Below are positions 46,641-55,593 of a stretch of 64,000 nt of DNA, piece by piece. The translations under genes were made by a program, and so were the position numbers. Under the pieces are notes generated by a model. It was given only the letters and a program-made list of their open reading frames with translations. It ran no database searches and was not told the origin of the DNA. This DNA comes from Paenibacillus albiflavus (lineage in GTDB: Bacteria; Bacillota; Bacilli; Paenibacillales; NBRC-103111): NCBI RefSeq assembly GCF_004344915.1, contig NZ_SKFG01000031.1, forward strand, positions 1 to 64,000. The letters are read 5' to 3'. The first letter of the stretch is position 1, and each line of letters starts with the position of its first letter.

Positions 46641-48593
46641 ATGAATATTTTGACAGCAGAAGGTTTAAGTAAAAGCTATGGTGTAAAAATGCTATTCGAT
46701 GATGTCTCCTTTAGCATGGATGAATCGGATCGTGTCGGTTTGATCGGAATTAATGGATCTGGTAAATCAACCTTTTTGAAAGTGATTGCAGGTCTCGAAT
46801 CGACAGAATCGGGTACGATCGCAATCGGCAATCGAATCGTCGTTGAATATTTGCCGCAGAATCCGGCATTCGAACCGAATGCGACTGTTTTAGAGTATAT
46901 TTATAGCGGTACATCGCCAGTCATGAAGGTGTTAAGAGAGTATGAAGCTGCTCTTGCCATTCTAAATCTCGGTGGATCAGATAAACAGCTTGAGCAGCGT
47001 TTTATGGAACTAACCGCCCAAATGGATGCCCTTGACGCATGGCAAATCGAGAGTGATGCCAAGAAGGTGCTGTCCATGCTGGGTGTCGATAATTTTGATG
47101 CTAAGCTTGATACTTTATCAGGTGGTCAACGCAAGCGCGTTGCACTTGCAGGGGCGCTCATTCGTCCTGCGGATTTGCTCATTCTCGATGAGCCAACGAA
47201 CCATATTGATACGGAAACCGTTGATTGGCTTGAATCATTCCTAGCTAAGCGTAAAAGTGCTTTGCTCATGATTACACATGATCGGTATTTCCTTGATCGA
47301 GTTGCGAATCGGATTGTAGAGCTGGATCAAGCTAAGCTTTACAATTACACAGGAAATTATAGTACGTTCTTGGAACTGAAAGCCGAGCGACTCAAAATAG
47401 AGCAGGCATCAGAAGAGAAACGGCAGAACCTGTATCGCAGAGAGCTTGCCTGGATTCGCCGCGGTGCCAAAGCACGTACAACAAAGCAGAAGGCACGTAT
47501 TGATCGATTTGAAGATATTCAAGCAGCTAAGCCTGATAGCAGACCTGGAGATGTAGACATCGCTTTATCGGCTAGCAGACTGGGTAAGAAGGTTATTGAG
47601 CTAAGTCATATAACCAAAAGCTTTGACGAGCGTACGGTTATTCGGGACTTTAATTATATTGTTCAACGGGATGATCGGATCGGGATCGTTGGTGAGAATG
47701 GACAGGGCAAATCTACTTTGCTCAAAATGATCGCGGGCTGGATCACACCTGATTCGGGAACAGTTGATATCGGACCGACAGTGAAAATCGGATTCTTTTC
47801 ACAGGAAAATGAACAAATGGATGATAACTTACGTGTCATTGAATATATTAAAGAAGCTGCAGAGAATGTGCGTACGTCAGACGGATCATTGATTAGTGCG
47901 GCTCAGATGCTAGAGAGATTCTTGTTCCCATCTGGCATGCAAGGGACGCGGATAGCGAAATTATCAGGTGGAGAGAAGCGCAGACTATATTTGTTGCGTA
48001 TTTTAGTTGAAGCTCCGAATGTTCTTCTACTCGATGAGCCTACCAATGATCTAGATATTCAGACATTGACGATTCTGGAGGACTACTTGGAGGATTACTC
48101 TGGCGCTGTCATTACCGTATCGCACGATCGCTTCTTCCTTGATCGGACAGCAGAAACGATATTCGCATTCGAAGGTGAAGGAAAGATCGTATATCACGTC
48201 GGAAATTATGCAGAATATAGTGAGGTTCGCCAGAAGCGAATTACAGAAGCGCAAGCTGAAGAGAAGTTAGAGGTCAAGGAGAATAAGGCAAAGGGCGGGG
48301 CAAACGAGCCAAATTCCGCATCGGGCAATGAAAGTAGCACGAGTAGACCGCTTAAGCTTTCCTTCAAAGAGCAGAAGGAATATGAAACCATTGATGACCG
48401 AATTGCCGAGACTGAGCAGCAGTTAGCAGAAGTGAATGAAGGCATTAATCAGGCTGGCAGCGATTACGGGTTATTGCAATCTTTAACTGCTAAGCAGCAG
48501 GAGCTCGAAGCTCAACTGGGTGAACTGCTGGAGCGCTGGACGTATTTGAACGAGCTTGTTGAATTAATCGAACAGAATAAGGGCAGAAAATAG
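46641..48593 (+). CDS. ABC-F family ATP-binding protein (Uup/YfmR-like)
   Basis: Soluble protein of 650 residues with two ABC domains and no membrane part. ABC-F proteins act on ribosomes, for example in rescue, translation factor or antibiotic-protection roles. Walker A motifs are GINGSGKST and GENGQGKST, signatures LSGGQRKRVALAGAL and LSGGEKRRLYLLRIL, and Walker B LLILDEPTNHID and VLLLDEPTNDLD. The P-site interaction linker between the domains is charged and short. A C-terminal coiled coil (about 555-650) resembles that of Uup/YfmR. The ATG at 46641 has AAAGGTGAC upstream. Confidence 0.93.
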   Translation: MNILTAEGLSKSYGVKMLFDDVSFSMDESDRVGLIGINGSGKSTFLKVIAGLESTESGTIAIGNRIVVEYLPQNPAFEPNATVLEYIYSGTSPVMKVLREYEAALAILNLGGSDKQLEQRFMELTAQMDALDAWQIESDAKKVLSMLGVDNFDAKLDTLSGGQRKRVALAGALIRPADLLILDEPTNHIDTETVDWLESFLAKRKSALLMITHDRYFLDRVANRIVELDQAKLYNYTGNYSTFLELKAERLKIEQASEEKRQNLYRRELAWIRRGAKARTTKQKARIDRFEDIQAAKPDSRPGDVDIALSASRLGKKVIELSHITKSFDERTVIRDFNYIVQRDDRIGIVGENGQGKSTLLKMIAGWITPDSGTVDIGPTVKIGFFSQENEQMDDNLRVIEYIKEAAENVRTSDGSLISAAQMLERFLFPSGMQGTRIAKLSGGEKRRLYLLRILVEAPNVLLLDEPTNDLDIQTLTILEDYLEDYSGAVITVSHDRFFLDRTAETIFAFEGEGKIVYHVGNYAEYSEVRQKRITEAQAEEKLEVKENKAKGGANEPNSASGNESSTSRPLKLSFKEQKEYETIDDRIAETEQQLAEVNEGINQAGSDYGLLQSLTAKQQELEAQLGELLERWTYLNELVELIEQNKGRK

Positions 48594-48680
48594 GTTATGT
48601 GAATTACGGTACTTGCAAACCACATACAGACGAAGTATGCTATAAAGCATAAAAAGAGATTACAAAGGAGAGAAGGATCC

Positions 48681-50030
48681 ATGAAGAAGCTTAAATTTGA
48701 TTACACACCGGCACTTGCATTTCTTTCTCAGCATGAAGTCGATTATTTATCTGAACAGGTGCGTGCAGCACATGATCAGTTACATAACAAAACAGGGGCA
48801 GGATCTGACTATTTAGGATGGGTAGACTTGCCTGTTGATTATGATAAAGAAGAGTTTGCCCGTATTCAGCAAGCGGCTAAAAAGATTCAATCCGATTCTG
48901 ATGCACTTGTTGTCATTGGTATTGGCGGTTCTTATCTTGGCGCGAGAGCAGCTATCGAAAGCTTGTCACATTCATTCTATAATTTAATGCCGAAGGATAA
49001 GCGCAAGACGCCTGAGGTATATTTTGTTGGGCAGAACATTTCGTCCACATATGTTACACATCTTCTACAGTTACTTGAAGGCAAGAACTTCTCCGTGAAT
49101 GTCATTTCCAAGTCAGGAACAACGACTGAACCAGCGATTGCGTTCCGTATTTTCCGTGAAGTGCTTGAGAAGAAGTATGGAAAAGAAGAAGCTCGCAAAC
49201 GCATCTACGCAACTACAGATGCTGCACAAGGCGCGCTTAAGAAGCTAGCGAACACGGAAGGCTATGAATCCTTCGTCATTCCAGATGATGTAGGCGGACG
49301 TTATTCTGTCCTTACTGCAGTAGGTCTTTTGCCAATTGCCGTTGCTGGAATCGATATCGATGCGATGATGCAAGGTGCAGCAGATGCGCGTGAAGTGTAC
49401 GCCAATCCGAACTTAAGCGAGAACGAAAGCTATCAATACGCAGCAGTGCGCAATGCGTTATATCGTAAGGGCAAGGCAATTGAGATCCTAGTGAACTATG
49501 AGCCATCCTTACATTATGTATCCGAGTGGTGGAAGCAGCTATTCGGTGAAAGCGAAGGTAAAGATCACAAAGGAATTTACCCGGCATCTGTTGATTTTTC
49601 AACTGATTTGCATTCCATGGGCCAATTCATTCAAGAAGGCTCTCGAAATATGTTCGAAACGGTTATTTCCGTTGATAAGGTTGCTGAAGAAATCGTTATT
49701 GGCGAAGACAAGGACAACTTGGACGGACTTAACTTCTTGAGCGGCAAAACGATGGATTTTGTTAACAAGAAAGCGGCTCAAGGCACTATGCTTGCCCATA
49801 CAGACGGTCAAGTGCCGAACCTGAGTGTAACCTTGCCAGAGTTAACGCCATACACATTCGGTTATATGGTGTATTTCTTCGAGAAGGCTTGCGGTATTTC
49901 AGGTTACTTGCTTGGTGTTAACCCATTCGATCAGCCTGGAGTTGAAGCGTACAAGAAGAATATGTTCGCACTTCTAGGTAAGCCTGGCTTTGAGAAGGAA
50001 AAAGCAGAGCTTGAAGCTCGTCTAAAATAA
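48681..50030 (+). CDS. pgi: glucose-6-phosphate isomerase
   Basis: Glycolytic enzyme of 449 residues that interconverts glucose-6-phosphate and fructose-6-phosphate. The short Gram-positive type is clear: [50 protein letters not shown] and the C-terminal [27 protein letters not shown] lies ahead of the ATG. An extended -10-like TGCTATAAA at about 48638-48646 may be its promoter. The terminator at 50048-50078 closes it as a single gene, next to tkt and the ABC-F gene. Confidence 0.97.
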   Translation: MKKLKFDYTPALAFLSQHEVDYLSEQVRAAHDQLHNKTGAGSDYLGWVDLPVDYDKEEFARIQQAAKKIQSDSDALVVIGIGGSYLGARAAIESLSHSFYNLMPKDKRKTPEVYFVGQNISSTYVTHLLQLLEGKNFSVNVISKSGTTTEPAIAFRIFREVLEKKYGKEEARKRIYATTDAAQGALKKLANTEGYESFVIPDDVGGRYSVLTAVGLLPIAVAGIDIDAMMQGAADAREVYANPNLSENESYQYAAVRNALYRKGKAIEILVNYEPSLHYVSEWWKQLFGESEGKDHKGIYPASVDFSTDLHSMGQFIQEGSRNMFETVISVDKVAEEIVIGEDKDNLDGLNFLSGKTMDFVNKKAAQGTMLAHTDGQVPNLSVTLPELTPYTFGYMVYFFEKACGISGYLLGVNPFDQPGVEAYKKNMFALLGKPGFEKEKAELEARLK

Positions 50031-50047
50031 GAATCAAACGATTATCG

Positions 50048-50078
50048 GGGCAGCTCATCTAATAAAGACGAGCTGCTC
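50048..50078 (+). terminator. terminator of pgi
   Basis: The stem GGCAGCTC / GAGCTGCT with additional inner TCT/AGA pairs is followed by a T/A-rich tail (CATTCATTATTTATTC). It is of moderate strength. Confidence 0.7.
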
Positions 50079-50107
50079 ATTCATTATTTATTCATTATTT
50101 TTTCTCG

Positions 50108-50136
50108 TTGCAATAATAATCTGATTTATGTAAAAT
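50108..50136 (+). promoter_or_regulatory. putative promoter of the YigZ-family gene
   Basis: TTGCAA (50108-50113) and TAAAAT (50131-50136) have 17-bp spacing, about 50 bp before the ATG. Confidence 0.6.
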
Positions 50137-50186
50137 ATATAAAATAGTCAGCGAGAAGAATCATTTTCCATTTAGAAAGGTGTACA

Positions 50187-50822
50187 ATGATTCCACAATA
50201 TCGAACACTTAAACAACAAGATTCAGCTGAGATCGTTATCAAGAAGTCTCGATTTATTGGCCATGCCAGACCTGTTGATTCAGAAGAAGAGGCTATTCGG
50301 TTTATTGAAAGCATTAAGAAGGAACACTGGTCAGCAACACATAATTGCTCTGCTTATATGATTGGAGAACGCGACGAGATTCAGAAGCAATCCGATGATG
50401 GCGAGCCTAGCGGTACAGCAGGTAAACCGATTCTGGAAGTCATTAAGAATAAAGGGCTAAAGAATGTTGTCGTTGTTGTAACCCGTTATTTTGGCGGAAT
50501 TATGCTGGGTGCTGGCGGATTGATTAGGGCTTATACGGATGGTGCAGTAATTGGAATTGAAGCAGCTAAGCCGATATTACAAGTACTTCATCAAGAAGTT
50601 AGGCTTGAGGTTGAATATACATGGTTAGGTAAGCTTGAGAATGAACTTCGTAATAGACAGACAGTGATGGGTGACACCCAATTTGCGGACAAAGTAACGC
50701 TGATTTGTTACCCAACAGCTCAGGAAGCAGAGGATTTTATTTTGTGGCTAACAGATTTGACGCAAGGTCAAGGTGTGATAGCGAAAGGCAGCCAGCTATA
50801 CCTAACACACGAGGATCTGTAA
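50187..50822 (+). CDS. YigZ/IMPACT family protein
   Basis: Protein of 211 residues with the UPF0029/IMPACT N-terminal domain and the DUF1949 C-terminal domain. Signatures are KKSRFIGHARPVDSEEEA, WSATHNCSAYMIG, SDDGEPSGTAGKPIL and VVVTRYFGGIMLGAGGLIRAY. The biochemical role is unknown; a link to translation or RNA binding has been suggested for IMPACT relatives. It is followed 41 bp later by a TetR-type gene on the same strand. Confidence 0.95.
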   Translation: MIPQYRTLKQQDSAEIVIKKSRFIGHARPVDSEEEAIRFIESIKKEHWSATHNCSAYMIGERDEIQKQSDDGEPSGTAGKPILEVIKNKGLKNVVVVVTRYFGGIMLGAGGLIRAYTDGAVIGIEAAKPILQVLHQEVRLEVEYTWLGKLENELRNRQTVMGDTQFADKVTLICYPTAQEAEDFILWLTDLTQGQGVIAKGSQLYLTHEDL

Positions 50823-50863
50823 GTACACAATACAGAAGAGAATAGAAGATCGGAGGTCATTCT

Positions 50864-51502
50864 ATGGCAAGGAAAGTAGTTGCTGAAGAACTTAGCCGCG
50901 ATCGCATTGTGTCAAGTGCCAAGGAATTGTTCGGCACTTGCGGCTATCGCGCTTTAACAATGAGAAGCATCGCCAAGTCACTTGGCTACAGTCATGGCGC
51001 TCTCTATTATCATTTTAAAGAAAAATCAGAATTATTGTACGAATTAATCGTTAGTGATCTTGATAATCTCTATAACGAGCTTCGTCGTATTATGAAGGAA
51101 GCGATCTACATCAATTGCGCGCTACTTAAGAAAATGATGATGATGTTTATTAAATTCGGCCTCGAGTATCCACGTCACTATGAAATGATCTTTATGATGG
51201 ATGAAGAAGAACTTCGTAACTATTCTAATCGTGAGCAATCACGCTGTTTTGAGCTTTTTTCATTGGTTATTAAGCAGCTTGATGGAAGTAAAGGAAATAT
51301 AGATGAAGGGCAGAGTAATCTGGTATGGACTTTATTTATGAGTATGCATGGTTTTATTTCTTATAATATATACTATGGTTATAAATTTGCAGATATAGAG
51401 AATAGTGTACAGGATCATATTGATTTCCTATCCGAAATGATGGAGAAGAAATATATGGAGCAGACCTCCACCTCTCTAATACGCAATCATATAATTGCTT
51501 AA
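50864..51502 (+). CDS. TetR-family transcriptional regulator
   Basis: Regulator of 212 residues with an N-terminal helix-turn-helix (about 10-57, with ELFGTCGYRALTMRSIAKSLGYSHGALYYHFKEKSELL) split here as ELFGTCGYRALTMRSIAKSL and GYSHGALYYHFKEK, and a helical ligand-binding domain. GGAGG lies upstream. The targets and inducer are not evident; no transporter or efflux gene is adjacent, and the genes next to it are a YigZ protein and a DUF1128 protein. It may act on itself or on distant genes. Confidence 0.92.
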   Translation: MARKVVAEELSRDRIVSSAKELFGTCGYRALTMRSIAKSLGYSHGALYYHFKEKSELLYELIVSDLDNLYNELRRIMKEAIYINCALLKKMMMMFIKFGLEYPRHYEMIFMMDEEELRNYSNREQSRCFELFSLVIKQLDGSKGNIDEGQSNLVWTLFMSMHGFISYNIYYGYKFADIENSVQDHIDFLSEMMEKKYMEQTSTSLIRNHIIA

Positions 51503-51567
51503 AGTCATTTCTTTGCGTGCTGCTCCATGTTACAATAGAGTGCATGTACGTGAGAGGGTGAGAATAA

Positions 51568-51792
51568 GTGGATCTATCTAAATGGTCGGAAGAGAACGTA
51601 ACGTTCATGTTCGATGAAATTAAGAAAAAGCTAAGAATGGCTACTGGTGGATCAATATCAGGTGCTCATTTTGATCAAGAAATGTATGAGGATTTCAAGG
51701 ATTTATACGAAATGGTGTGCAGCAAAAGCTCATTTTCGATTTCGGAGATTGATGCGATTACATCAGAGCTTGGCAAATTGCGCAAGTCATAA
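51568..51792 (+). CDS. DUF1128 family protein (YfkK-like)
   Basis: Small cytoplasmic protein of 74 residues, helical and without membrane segments, with the DUF1128 pattern VTFMFDEIKKKLRMATGGSI followed by DLYEMVCSKSSFSISEIDAI. The family is widespread in Bacillaceae and related Firmicutes and has no known function. The start is GTG at 51568 with GAGAGGGTGAG upstream. A strong terminator follows, so it is a single-gene unit or the end of the TetR transcript. Confidence 0.9.
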   Translation: MDLSKWSEENVTFMFDEIKKKLRMATGGSISGAHFDQEMYEDFKDLYEMVCSKSSFSISEIDAITSELGKLRKS

Positions 51793-51810
51793 ATTAGAAC
51801 GTATACGATA

Positions 51811-51860
51811 AAGAAGCTGTCCGTATGTAGATTTCTCTACGAGGGCCAGCTTCTTTTTTT
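51811..51860 (+). terminator. Rho-independent terminator after the DUF1128 gene
   Basis: The stem AAGAAGCTG / CAGCTTCTT with an inner GTAGA/TCTAC stem is followed by eight T. Confidence 0.92.
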
Positions 51861-51893
51861 GTAGTTTTGTGTCACAATATGGAAAATATTGTT

Positions 51894-51922
51894 TTGACTC
51901 TATCGGATTGCTCTACTAATAT
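51894..51922 (+). promoter_or_regulatory. putative promoter of the S-layer-homology protein gene
   Basis: TTGACT (51894-51899) and TAATAT (51917-51922) have 17-bp spacing, about 40 bp before the start codon. Confidence 0.65.
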
Positions 51923-51963
51923 TAAATAGTGCAGTAAATATTTCTAATATTTGGAGGTAACTG

Positions 51964-52956
51964 ATGAAAAAATCGCTCAAAATGATCGTAGCAACAATGG
52001 CTCTATCTCTTAGCATATCTGGATTTGCAAGCGCACAGACGACACAATTTTCCGATATTAGTAAGCACTGGGCTAAAGACACAATTGAATGGGGCGTAAC
52101 ACAAGGCGCTGTCACAGGATATGAGGATGGGACATTCAAGCCAGAAGCAACGATTAGCGAAGCTGAATTTTTGTCCATGTTCTTGCGTGCATTTGGTGGA
52201 GAAATTGCCAAGGCAGAGGGCAACTGGTCTGATCCTGTTTATGCAGCAGCGAAAGCTTTGAATTACCCAGTTCTAGGTGAGAAGGATAACGCGATCCGTA
52301 ATACCCCTATTCTTCGTTCACAGGTAGCTGAAATTATTGCTGGCGCTAATGGCCAGAACTATACAGGTGATGCAGCGATTTCCTATTTATTAGATAAAGG
52401 ATATACAGCTGGTAAAACAGCGGCGACAGTAGAAGGCTATGCAGGAGCAGATTCACTTAGCCGTGCTGAAGCTATCCAATTTATTAAGACGCTAACGACC
52501 AGAGGATTTACTAAGCTTGAAGCGCGTCCAGAAGCAGCTAAACAGCCTGAAACTGCAAAGCCTGCAGCGAAATTGAAATTCGATAAGGATTCCATCCTGA
52601 AGGCAGTTAATGAAGCACTCAAAGATTCTCCTGCCTACAAGATTGATCCTGAAAGCGGTGATGGCCGTGTAACGATCAAGAATGGTGATGAGTATGTTAC
52701 CACATGGGTATGGGAAGCTTACAATACGGAATGGAACGAAATCGGCATACTAGATGCGAACAACAAGGATTATGTGGCTTTCATTATCAAGATGATGCAA
52801 AAAGCTGGCGTTCCTGTAGACGGGACGTTTGCTGATACGATTGCCAAGGTCAATAAAGAAGTGGACGACATGAAATTTGAGGTAGGGAACTTCACCTATT
52901 CATTTATTTATGGCGATGTTCTAAACCAAATGTCTCTCTTCATTAATGAGAAGTAA
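51964..52956 (+). CDS. secreted protein with S-layer homology domains
   Basis: Exported protein of 330 residues. A signal peptide (about residues 1-24, cleaved near SGFASAQ) is followed by SLH repeats: the first is clear (FSDISKHWAKDTIEWGVTQG then GYEDGTFKPEATISEAEFL), the second and third are degenerate (SQVAEIIAG and DSLSRAEAIQFIKTL). A Lys/Pro/Glu/Ala linker leads to a C-terminal domain of about 130 residues that I do not recognise. SLH domains bind pyruvylated secondary cell-wall polymer, so the protein probably sits on the cell wall. GGAGG is upstream, and the gene has its own promoter and terminator. Confidence 0.9.
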   Translation: MKKSLKMIVATMALSLSISGFASAQTTQFSDISKHWAKDTIEWGVTQGAVTGYEDGTFKPEATISEAEFLSMFLRAFGGEIAKAEGNWSDPVYAAAKALNYPVLGEKDNAIRNTPILRSQVAEIIAGANGQNYTGDAAISYLLDKGYTAGKTAATVEGYAGADSLSRAEAIQFIKTLTTRGFTKLEARPEAAKQPETAKPAAKLKFDKDSILKAVNEALKDSPAYKIDPESGDGRVTIKNGDEYVTTWVWEAYNTEWNEIGILDANNKDYVAFIIKMMQKAGVPVDGTFADTIAKVNKEVDDMKFEVGNFTYSFIYGDVLNQMSLFINEK

Positions 52957-52965
52957 TCCATAGGC

Positions 52966-53012
52966 AAAAAGGGCTGCACAGAGGTCAATTGACTTTATGT
53001 GCGGCCCTTTTT
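52966..53012. terminator. bidirectional terminator between the SLH gene and gtrA-like gene
   Basis: The stem AAAAAGGGCtGCACA / TGTGCgGCCCTTTTT has an inner GTC/GAC pairing. T-runs on both strands serve the two converging units. Confidence 0.93.
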
Positions 53013-53025
53013 TTCTTCTATTTTA

Positions 53026-53466
53026 TTATTCTTGGCTTGTTTGTTTACTGCGGAAAGTAAACAATTTATGACCAAAGTAGTTAAGGATGGTATAGATACC
53101 ATTTCCAAATAAGATGGCGATATTCTGAGTTGCTTTGACCGAAACATCTGGGAAGATATGTAGAATTAATGGCGATAACCATAACGATATTCCATAGGAG
53201 ATGAAGTAGCAGGCGACAATTACCAGCATGAATTTCCACCAGGATGAGGCTACGGATACATTCGATCGGAAAGTAAACTTACGATTCAGGAAGTAGCTGA
53301 CGATTGCACCTATCGTATTCCCACCGAAGGTTGCTGCCCAGTAGTTCATTTCAAATAAGTTAAATAGAATGAAGCTTGCCGATAACCCGATGATCGTGTT
53401 AAGGACACCAACAAGCAGAAAGCGCACGAACGAACGGTTAAGAACGGAATTGACTGTTCCCATCAT
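53026..53466 (-). CDS. GtrA family membrane protein
   Basis: Small four-helix membrane protein of 146 residues with the GtrA/DPMS-type pattern FVRFLLVGVLNTIIGLSASF and AIVSYFLNRKFTFRS. GtrA proteins are thought to help move lipid-linked sugars across the membrane for decoration of teichoic acids or polysaccharides. Its start overlaps the stop of the glycosyltransferase gene (TAATG), so the two are translated together and probably act together. Confidence 0.93.
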   Translation of the reverse strand: MMGTVNSVLNRSFVRFLLVGVLNTIIGLSASFILFNLFEMNYWAATFGGNTIGAIVSYFLNRKFTFRSNVSVASSWWKFMLVIVACYFISYGISLWLSPLILHIFPDVSVKATQNIAILFGNGIYTILNYFGHKLFTFRSKQTSQE

Positions 53467-54497
53467 TATACCTGTGAGTGCTGCAGCTCAGCTTCATGGC
53501 TTGAAGCAGCGCGTGGTGTTACAACTTCTTTATCATCTGCTGACAGAAAGCTTTCGATAATATACAAAGGGCGATGTTTAACTTCACGGTAAATTTTGCC
53601 GATATACTCCCCAATAAGACCGATAGCTAGCAATTGTACGCCTCCAATGAACCATACCGAAATAATGAGTGAAGTCCAACCCGAAACGGTGTTGCCCATA
53701 AACTTGCTGATCAGTCCGTAAATCGTTGCGATTACGCTGACTAGAAAGAGAATGAACCCGAGTACGGTCACAAGACGTATTGGCTTTATACTAAATGATG
53801 TAATACCATCTAGGGCAAAGGATAACATTTTCTTAAGCGGGTACTTGGACTCGCCAGCAAAGCGCTCGTGCCGATCATAATACACCTCAGTGGAACGAAA
53901 GCCGATTAACGGCACAATTCCACGAAGGAATAAATTGACTTCTCGATATTGTGCGAGATGGTCAAGCGTTCGTTTGCTCATCAAGCGATAATCTGCGTGG
54001 TTATACCGAATTTGCACACCAAGCTTCGTCATCAGCTTATAGAAACCTTGTGCGGTTCCGCGCTTAAACATCGTATCGGTTGTCCGTGTTCTTCGTATGC
54101 CATAAACAACATCATAACCTTCATGATATTTGATTATAAATTCACGAATTGCTTCCACGTCATCCTGCAAGTCAGCGTCAATCGAAATGACGCAATCCGA
54201 GTATTCTTTGGCTGTCATTAAGCCTGATAACAGCGCGCTTTGATGTCCACTGTTGCGAGAAAGTTTAAGCCCTGTAATCAAATGATGCGTAAGATGATAT
54301 TGTTCAATTAGTTCCCATGTCCGATCCTTGCTGCCATCATCTACGAATAATACCGTGCTATGTTCGGATACCAGCTTGTTCGACATTAATTGCTCTAGTA
54401 TATGCTCAAGTCGTTTTACTGTTTCAGGCAAAACTTCTTCTTCGTTATAACAGGGTACAACGATAGTAAGGACTGGTGAATTCTTACTTGTGATCAT
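53466..54497 (-). CDS. family 2 glycosyltransferase with C-terminal membrane helices (GtrB/DPM1-like)
   Basis: Protein of 343 residues. The GT-A catalytic domain (about 10-235) has VVPCYNEEEVLPETV, FVDDGSKDRTW and the metal-binding ISIDADLQDD motif; two membrane helices (about 240-262 and 275-300) follow. This architecture matches polyprenyl-phosphate glucose or mannose synthases (GtrB, YkcC/CsbB type). With the coupled GtrA protein it likely makes and flips an undecaprenyl-phosphate sugar for wall decoration; the sugar is unknown. A weak GGAG lies 11 nt before the ATG. Confidence 0.94.
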   Translation of the reverse strand: MITSKNSPVLTIVVPCYNEEEVLPETVKRLEHILEQLMSNKLVSEHSTVLFVDDGSKDRTWELIEQYHLTHHLITGLKLSRNSGHQSALLSGLMTAKEYSDCVISIDADLQDDVEAIREFIIKYHEGYDVVYGIRRTRTTDTMFKRGTAQGFYKLMTKLGVQIRYNHADYRLMSKRTLDHLAQYREVNLFLRGIVPLIGFRSTEVYYDRHERFAGESKYPLKKMLSFALDGITSFSIKPIRLVTVLGFILFLVSVIATIYGLISKFMGNTVSGWTSLIISVWFIGGVQLLAIGLIGEYIGKIYREVKHRPLYIIESFLSADDKEVVTPRAASSHEAELQHSQV

Positions 54498-54686
54498 GAA
54501 CTTATGGCTCCGTTCTTATTTTAAAGTTATGGTTGAATACTATAATTATATCCTAAATGGTGGAATGATGGCAGTCTTCCTATATTATTTACTGAATCCG
54601 ATCAACAACATTACGGATTTGTATGATGAATCCTTTTTCAATTATAATAAACCTACTATTACCTATACCAAGGAGGGATTCGATTC

Positions 54687-55580
54687 ATGAGTCAAGTCAC
54701 CGTAGAAACAGTAGTAACCGAAGTTTGGGGCCGTTGTGTTCAAATAACGAATGAGCATTACAAGCTAATCGCATCTTTGGAATTCGGACCTCGCATCTTG
54801 CATTTTGGTTTGAAGGACGGCAGTAATGTACTGATGGTTGATGAACATCAAGCGATTCGGAATGAATCAAAGGAAATGGATGTGTTTGGCAAGGGAGCAT
54901 GGAAGTTATACGGCGGCCACCGCTTATGGACAAGCCCTGAAGAATTGCCTCGTACATACTATCCTGACCATGATGATGTTATAATGGAAACTATTGCAGA
55001 CGGCGTTATTCTGAGAGCGCCTATTGAGAACTGGACGAATGTACAAAAAGAAATCAAGATTGTCATGATAGATGATAAAGTGCATGTTAATCATGGCGTC
55101 CGGAATCAGGGGGCTTGGCCTATTGAGCTTGCCGCATGGGCGCTATCTGTCATGAAGCCTGGAGGAGAAGCGATCATTCCTCACGTACGCCGCGAAACTG
55201 GATTGCTGCCTAACCGCACGATCTCCTTATGGCCGTATTGCAACATGGCAGATTCGAGAGTAACTTGGGGTGACAAATATATAACAGTGAAACAATGTAC
55301 GGATGCAGAAGGTGCATTTAAGCTAGGAACGAATAATGAGGAAGGATGGGCAGGCTATTATGTAGACGGCGTACTATTCCGTAAACAGCATCATCATGAT
55401 GTATGCGCTGCTTATCCAGATAACAACTCATCGCTTGAGGTTTATTCCTGTACGGAATTCCTTGAACTTGAGACACTCGGACCGTTAGTAACACTTAAGC
55501 GTGGTGAAGAGACTCGCCATCATGAGGTGTGGGAACTAATCCCTATTGCAAACATGCAATCTTATCTGGCTGCATTGTAA
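54687..55580 (+). CDS. hypothetical protein with galactose-mutarotase-like fold (DUF4380-like)
   Basis: Soluble protein of 297 residues. It looks like the DUF4380 or aldose-1-epimerase-like sandwich fold: the N-terminal LEFGPRILHFGL, then GGHRLWTSPEELPRTYYPD, the His-rich NHGVRNQGAWPIELAAWALS and the late GYYVDGVLF region. No signal peptide is present. AAGGAGG is 9 nt from the ATG. The gene is 13 bp before the membrane glycosyltransferase-like gene, so a sugar-related role is plausible. I am not certain of the family, and catalytic residues cannot be assigned. Confidence 0.75.
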   Translation: MSQVTVETVVTEVWGRCVQITNEHYKLIASLEFGPRILHFGLKDGSNVLMVDEHQAIRNESKEMDVFGKGAWKLYGGHRLWTSPEELPRTYYPDHDDVIMETIADGVILRAPIENWTNVQKEIKIVMIDDKVHVNHGVRNQGAWPIELAAWALSVMKPGGEAIIPHVRRETGLLPNRTISLWPYCNMADSRVTWGDKYITVKQCTDAEGAFKLGTNNEEGWAGYYVDGVLFRKQHHHDVCAAYPDNNSSLEVYSCTEFLELETLGPLVTLKRGEETRHHEVWELIPIANMQSYLAAL

Positions 55581-55593
55581 GAAAGGAACTTGT

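Noticed and set aside
54490-54690. 66-codon plus-strand frame before the DUF4380-like gene
   Set aside because: The start has no ribosome site, it overlaps the start of the glycosyltransferase gene on the other strand and it has no recognisable features.
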